Origin: Bog-473 sp963770645
GTDB lineage: Bacteria > Actinomycetota > Acidimicrobiia > Acidimicrobiales > RAAP-2
Reading direction: 5' to 3'
Length of the DNA: 64,000 nucleotides
NCBI GenBank assembly: GCA_963770645.1
Contig: CAVYQL010000005.1
Location: forward strand, 124,001-188,000
Shown here: positions 60,164-64,000 of the stretch, in pieces
How positions within the stretch are numbered: the first letter of the stretch is position 1
Layout of the letters: each line of letters opens with the position of its first letter
Notes under the pieces: model-generated
What the model saw: the letters and a program-made list of their open reading frames with translations, nothing else
What the model was told of the DNA's origin: nothing
Database searches by the model: none
Translations under genes and position numbers: made by a program

Positions 60164-62096
60164 GTGCCGACTGCCGCCCCTCCCATCTTGCACCCCCTGG
60201 CCCCCTTGACGGGGGACGAGATCATCGCCGCCCGTGAGATCGTCTTCGCGAGCGGCCGGGCCCAGGTGCCGGCCGACCTGATCCGTTTTGCCTACCTGGG
60301 CCTGTGCGATCCGCCCAAGGACCTGGTGCGCGCCTTCGACCGCGGGGAGGACGTCCCGGTCGACCGCCGTGTCCGCCTGGTGCTGTTGCAAGGCCCCGAG
60401 GCCGACGTGGCGGAGGTGATCGTCTCGGTGACCCGGGGCGCGGTGGACCGCTGGGAGATCGTGCGCGACGTGCGACCGGCACTGCAGATCGAGGAGTCGA
60501 TCATGGTGCTCGCCGCCCTGCACGACAACGCCGAGTGGAACGCGGCGCTCGACCGACGCGGCGTCGTCGACCGCTCCCAGGTCCAAATCGACCCCTGGCC
60601 CGCCGGCACCTTCGGGCTGGGCCACGAGGAGGGCCGCCGCATCACGCGCTGCCTCGCCTACCTGCGCGAGTCGAAGGAGGACAACGGCTACGCGCGGCCG
60701 CTCGAGGGGTTGCTGGCCTTCGTCGACATGGGCCGGGGCGAGGTACTCGAGGTGCTCGACCTGGGCGTCGTGCCGTTCCCACCCAAGTCCGGCAGCTACT
60801 ACCCCGAGGACAACGGACCGCCGCGGACCGACCTGAAGCCGCTCGAGATCACGCAGCCCGAGGGCCCGAGCTTCGAGGTGGAGGGCAACCTGGTCCGCTG
60901 GCAGAAGTGGTCGCTGCGAGTCGGCATGGACCCATTGGAGGGCCTCGTCATCTACACGGTGGGCTACGAGGACGGGGGGCGGGTCCGGCCGATCTTGCAC
61001 CGGGCTTCCGTCAGCGAGATGGTCGTGCCCTACGGGCACCCGGGACCGATGCACGCCTGGAAGAGCGCGTTCGACGCAGGCGAGTGGGGCCTCGGCCGCA
61101 TGGCCAACTCGCTGACGCTCGGTTGCGACTGCCTGGGCGAGATCTTCTACTTCGACGACGTGCACGCCGACGAACGGGGCAAGCCGCACACGCGCGCCAA
61201 CGCCATCTGCATGCACGAGGAGGACTACGGGATCCTCTGGAAGCACGTGGACATGGTGTCGGGTCGGAGCGAGGTGCGTCGCTCGCGGCGTCTGGTCGTG
61301 AGCTCCATCGCGACCGTCGGAAACTACGAGTACGGCTTCTACTGGTACTTCTACCTGGACGGCACCATCCAGCTCGAGGTGAAGCTGACCGGGATCATGT
61401 CGACCATGGCTGTGGCCGACGGCGATGCCGGCGACCACGCCAACATGGTGGCGCCGGGCCTCGCCGCGCCCTACCACCAGCACATGTTCAACGTCCGAAT
61501 CGACATTGAGGTCGACGGCACCGACAACGCCGTCTTCGAGGTCGACGCGACGCCGACAGGTGCCGTCGGCAGCGCGCGAGAACCCGTGGGGCAACGCGTT
61601 CGGCACCGAGGCGACGCTGCTGGCCAGCGAGCTGGTGGCCCGCCGCGACGTCGACCCGTCGCGCAGCCGCACCTGGCGCATCGCCAACCGGTCGTGCCGC
61701 AACGGAGTGGGTGGGCCGACGGCCTACAAGCTGCTGCCCGGCTCCACGCCGACGCTCCTCGCCGATCCCGCCTCGAGCGTCGGCCGGCGCGCCGCGTTCG
61801 CCTCGCACAACCTGTGGGTCACCGCGTACGACCCCGAGGAGCGGCGCGCAGCGGGGGACTACCCCAACCAGCACGCGGGCGGCGCCGGGTTGCCGGAGTG
61901 GACCGCGCGCGACCGCGACGTCGTCGACACCGACGTCGTGTTGTGGCACTCCTTCGGCGTCACCCACATTCCCCGGCCCGAGGACTGGCCGGTCATGCCG
62001 GTGGAGTACACCGGCTTCACGCTGGTCCCCTTCGGGTTCTTCGACCGCAACCCCGCGCTCGACGTGCCGCCGTCGGCCGATCACTGCCATGGCTGA
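60164..62096 (+). pseudogene. Copper amine oxidase interrupted by one frameshift
   Basis: The gene has two parts in different frames. The first (from GTG 60164 to about 61560) contains the N-terminal domains, the catalytic-base aspartate in FDAGEWGLGRMANSLTLGCD, and the cofactor site VGNYEYGFYWYF, whose first tyrosine is the precursor of topaquinone. Two copper histidines are in YHQHMFNVRID. At about 61550-61580 one base too many shifts the frame, and the second part (RENPWGNAFGTEATLLASEL to PPSADHCHG at 62096) contains the third copper histidine in GVTHIPRPEDWPVMP. Without repair the protein would lack a complete copper site. Total length would be about 643 residues, the usual size. It oxidises primary amines to aldehydes and ammonia. 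Confidence 0.87.
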
Positions 62097-62784
62097 GCAC
62101 GGGGGCCACGCTCACTCGCCCCAGGAGTACCACCCGCCCGTCGAGGAGTACCTCGAGACCATGCTCGGTCTGGCCGAGGAAGGAGTGCCCGTCATTCAGG
62201 CGCGTATCGCCGAGCGGCTGGGCCGGTCCGCCCCCTCCGTCTCCGAGATGCTCGACCGGCTGATCGACGATGGGTACGTGAGTCGGGAGGGCCGGCGCCT
62301 GTCGCTGACCGACAGCGGTCGGGCGTTGGCCGAGAAGGTCGTGCGCAAGCATCGCCTGGCCGAGCGGCTGCTCGTCGACGTCATCGGCCTGGAGTGGCAC
62401 AAGGTGCACCGCGAGGCAGGGCGCTGGGAGCACGTCATCTCCGACGACGTGGAGGCCCGGCTCGTCGAGCTGCTGGGGGACCCGGCCACCTGCCCGCACG
62501 GGAATCCCATCCCGGGATCGCACTCGCCGGCGCCGGCGACGAAGACCAGACCGTTGGCGGAGGTGGCTGCGGGCGAACAGGTCCGCCTGTTGCGCATCAG
62601 CGAGGAGGTCGAGCTCAACTACGGCTCGCTCACCCTGCTCGACGAGGGGGGGTTCATCCCCGGTGCCGTCGCCGAGATCGGCGTGCGCGACCCCGAGGGG
62701 ACCGTCGAAGTCACCGTGCCCGGCGCGCCGCCCATCCGCGTCTCGCGCGAGCTCTCCGACCGCCTGTTCGTCGGCGCGCCGTGA
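62089..62784 (+). CDS. DtxR/MntR-type metal-dependent transcriptional regulator
   Basis: 231 residues from ATG 62089, overlapping the amine oxidase end by 8 bases. The helix-turn-helix (VIQARIAERLGRSAPSVSEM, LDRLIDDGYVSREGRRLSLT) lies at residues 30-70, followed by the metal-binding dimerisation domain with VVRKHRLAERLLVDVIGLEW and EHVISDDVEARLVELLGDP. A FeoA-like SH3 domain forms the C terminus (LRISEEVELNYGSLTLLDEG). Metal-binding histidines include HKVHREA and CPHGNPIP. It represses genes for iron or manganese uptake when metal is plentiful. Its target could be the neighbouring amine oxidase, but it may act elsewhere. Confidence 0.92.
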   Translation: MAEHGGHAHSPQEYHPPVEEYLETMLGLAEEGVPVIQARIAERLGRSAPSVSEMLDRLIDDGYVSREGRRLSLTDSGRALAEKVVRKHRLAERLLVDVIGLEWHKVHREAGRWEHVISDDVEARLVELLGDPATCPHGNPIPGSHSPAPATKTRPLAEVAAGEQVRLLRISEEVELNYGSLTLLDEGGFIPGAVAEIGVRDPEGTVEVTVPGAPPIRVSRELSDRLFVGAP

Positions 62785-62788
62785 CGCG

Positions 62789-64000
62789 GTGACGTTCCGG
62801 CTGGAGGCCGACGCGGTCTTCACCGTCGACCAGGCGAACACGGTGCTGGCGCCAGGAGCCGTCGAGATCACCGACGGCGTCATCTCGTGGGTCGGCGATC
62901 CCTGGCAGGTCCCGGCGGGGGCGGGTACCACCGTGCGCCAGCTCGGCGGGTTGCTCATGCCGGGCCTCGTGAACTGCCACGGACACTCGCCCATGACCCT
63001 CGTGCGCAGCGCGGGGGACGGCCTGCCGCTCGACCGCTGGCTGCACGAAGCGGTGTGGCCCCGTGAAGGCCGCATGAGCGACGACGACGTCTACTGGGGC
63101 ATGACGCTCGGCGCCGCCGAGCTGCTCGGCTATGGCGTCACGACGACCTGTGAGCAGTACCGCCACCCGGCCGCGGTCACCGAGGCCGCACTGGATGCCG
63201 GCATCCGCACCCTCTACACCGTGGCGATCTTCGACGTGCCCGACGGCGGGCCCGAAAATTCCTGGGAGGCGTTGCTGGCGGGCGCGTGCGAGTTGTTCGA
63301 CCGCGCCAACGGGAAGGAGGGCCGCTTCGGCGTCGGCTTCGGGCCGCACGCGGCCTACACCGTCCCCCCCAGCGCCTTGCGCGCCATCGCGGCGGAGGCA
63401 CAGCGCCGCGACGCGCTCGTACAGATCCACGTGTCGGAGACGGCGGCCGAATGTGCGGTCATTCGTGAGCGCTACGGCATGAGCGCGCCCGCGCTGCTGG
63501 CGTCGCTCGGCGTCTTCGACGGGCGCTCCCTGGCCGCGCACGCGGTGTGGCTCGACGATGACGACCTGGACCTGCTGGCGACACACGACGTCGCGGTGGC
63601 GCACTGTCCCGGGTCCAACGGAAAGCTGGGCTCGGGGGTGGCGCCACTGGCCGCGCTCATGGGGCGCGGCGTCCGCGTCGGGCTCGGCACCGACGGCCCC
63701 GCCTCCAACGACGACCTGCACCTGTGGGACGAGATGCGCCTGGCGGCGCTCTTCGCCCGCGCCACGGCGGCGAGCCCCGACGCGCTGAGCTCGGCGGCGG
63801 CGCTGCGGCTGGCCACCCGGGGCGGCGCCGAGGCCCTCGGGCTCCCGGTGGGCTCGCTCGAGGTGGGCCGGCCGGCCGACGTGATCCGGCTGCGCACCGA
63901 CGACCCGCGCTTCACCCCGGCGCTCAACGACGCGGAGTTGCTGGGCCACCTCGTCTGGGCCGGGGCCGGCGACCTTGTCACCGACGTCTGGGTCGCCGGC
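62789..64000 (+). CDS. Amidohydrolase-type deaminase (SAH/guanine-type), 3' end cut
   Basis: The frame from GTG 62789 is open to the window end with 404 residues visible. Metal-site motifs are VNCHGHSPMTLVRSAGDG (about residue 63), VQIHVSETAAECAVIRERYG, AAHAVWLDDDD, and VGLGTDGPASNDDLHLWDEM (aspartate) at about 300. These are typical of the S-adenosylhomocysteine/5-methylthioadenosine deaminase and 8-oxoguanine deaminase group. With PNP nearby, nucleoside or purine salvage is plausible, but the substrate cannot be fixed. It follows the DtxR-type gene by 4 bases. Only the last about 40 residues are missing. Confidence 0.9.
   Translation, partial: MTFRLEADAVFTVDQANTVLAPGAVEITDGVISWVGDPWQVPAGAGTTVRQLGGLLMPGLVNCHGHSPMTLVRSAGDGLPLDRWLHEAVWPREGRMSDDDVYWGMTLGAAELLGYGVTTTCEQYRHPAAVTEAALDAGIRTLYTVAIFDVPDGGPENSWEALLAGACELFDRANGKEGRFGVGFGPHAAYTVPPSALRAIAAEAQRRDALVQIHVSETAAECAVIRERYGMSAPALLASLGVFDGRSLAAHAVWLDDDDLDLLATHDVAVAHCPGSNGKLGSGVAPLAALMGRGVRVGLGTDGPASNDDLHLWDEMRLAALFARATAASPDALSSAAALRLATRGGAEALGLPVGSLEVGRPADVIRLRTDDPRFTPALNDAELLGHLVWAGAGDLVTDVWVAG

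Overview
The window is high-GC DNA with dense, mostly intact genes and several signs of an actinobacterium: an F420-type LLM oxidoreductase, an F420-type PPOX protein, a mycothiol-dependent maleylpyruvate isomerase family member, and the order tig-clpP-clpX-folC-ndk-mreBCD-mrdA-radical SAM pair-rne-rplU-rpmA. Acidimicrobiia or a close environmental lineage fits best. That is an inference from gene content and order, not from a marker-gene comparison.

Region 1 (1-24.1 kb) is catabolic. It holds an acyl-CoA synthetase (cut by the window edge) divergent from an acyl-CoA dehydrogenase, a GMC flavoprotein with its small partner subunit, a thiolase with an OB-fold/zinc-ribbon partner, an LLM oxidoreductase, two amidohydrolases of the N-acyl-D-amino-acid deacylase type (a third lies at 39.7-41.4 kb), two amidohydrolase-2 type enzymes (one fused to a SnoaL-like domain), an aldehyde dehydrogenase, a peptidase E-like protein, and a possible sugar/polyol group (FGGY kinase, 2-hydroxyacid dehydrogenase, zinc alcohol dehydrogenase, SDR).

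Region 2 (24.1-30.2 kb) starts with tRNA-His and tRNA-Arg and looks like a decayed island: a FkbM methyltransferase, a tyrosine-integrase tail, a decayed serine recombinase, a methyltransferase pseudogene with several frameshifts, a sulfotransferase, and long stretches without recognisable genes. It ends at a truncated LOG-family gene.

Region 3 (30.2-38.3 kb) has two DHA2-type drug exporters flanking a DUF3089 lipase-like protein, an orphan ParA and a small zinc-ribbon protein. After these come tRNA-Pro, remnants of exported proteins, and a complete IS1182-family element. The element has a CTAG target duplication and sits exactly at the stop codon of the neighbouring cyclase gene.

Region 4 (38.2-41.7 kb) contains an alpha/beta hydrolase-adenylate cyclase fusion with a late frameshift, the third deacylase-like amidohydrolase and a tiny zinc-ribbon protein.

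Region 5 (41.7-58.0 kb) is the conserved housekeeping block: protein quality control (Tig, ClpP, ClpX), folate (FolC), nucleotides (Ndk), cell elongation (MreB, MreC, MreD, PBP2), two radical-SAM related proteins, RNase E/G, and L21 and L27. valS, rodA and obg, which often sit in such blocks, are not at their usual places.

Region 6 (58.0-64 kb) has a PhyH-type dioxygenase, a VOC protein, a purine nucleoside phosphorylase, a copper amine oxidase split by a frameshift, a DtxR/MntR-type regulator and an amidohydrolase-type deaminase cut by the window end.

At least four otherwise well-conserved genes are broken by what look like single-base indels. This may be real decay or draft-quality sequence, and it affects how the broken genes should be read.
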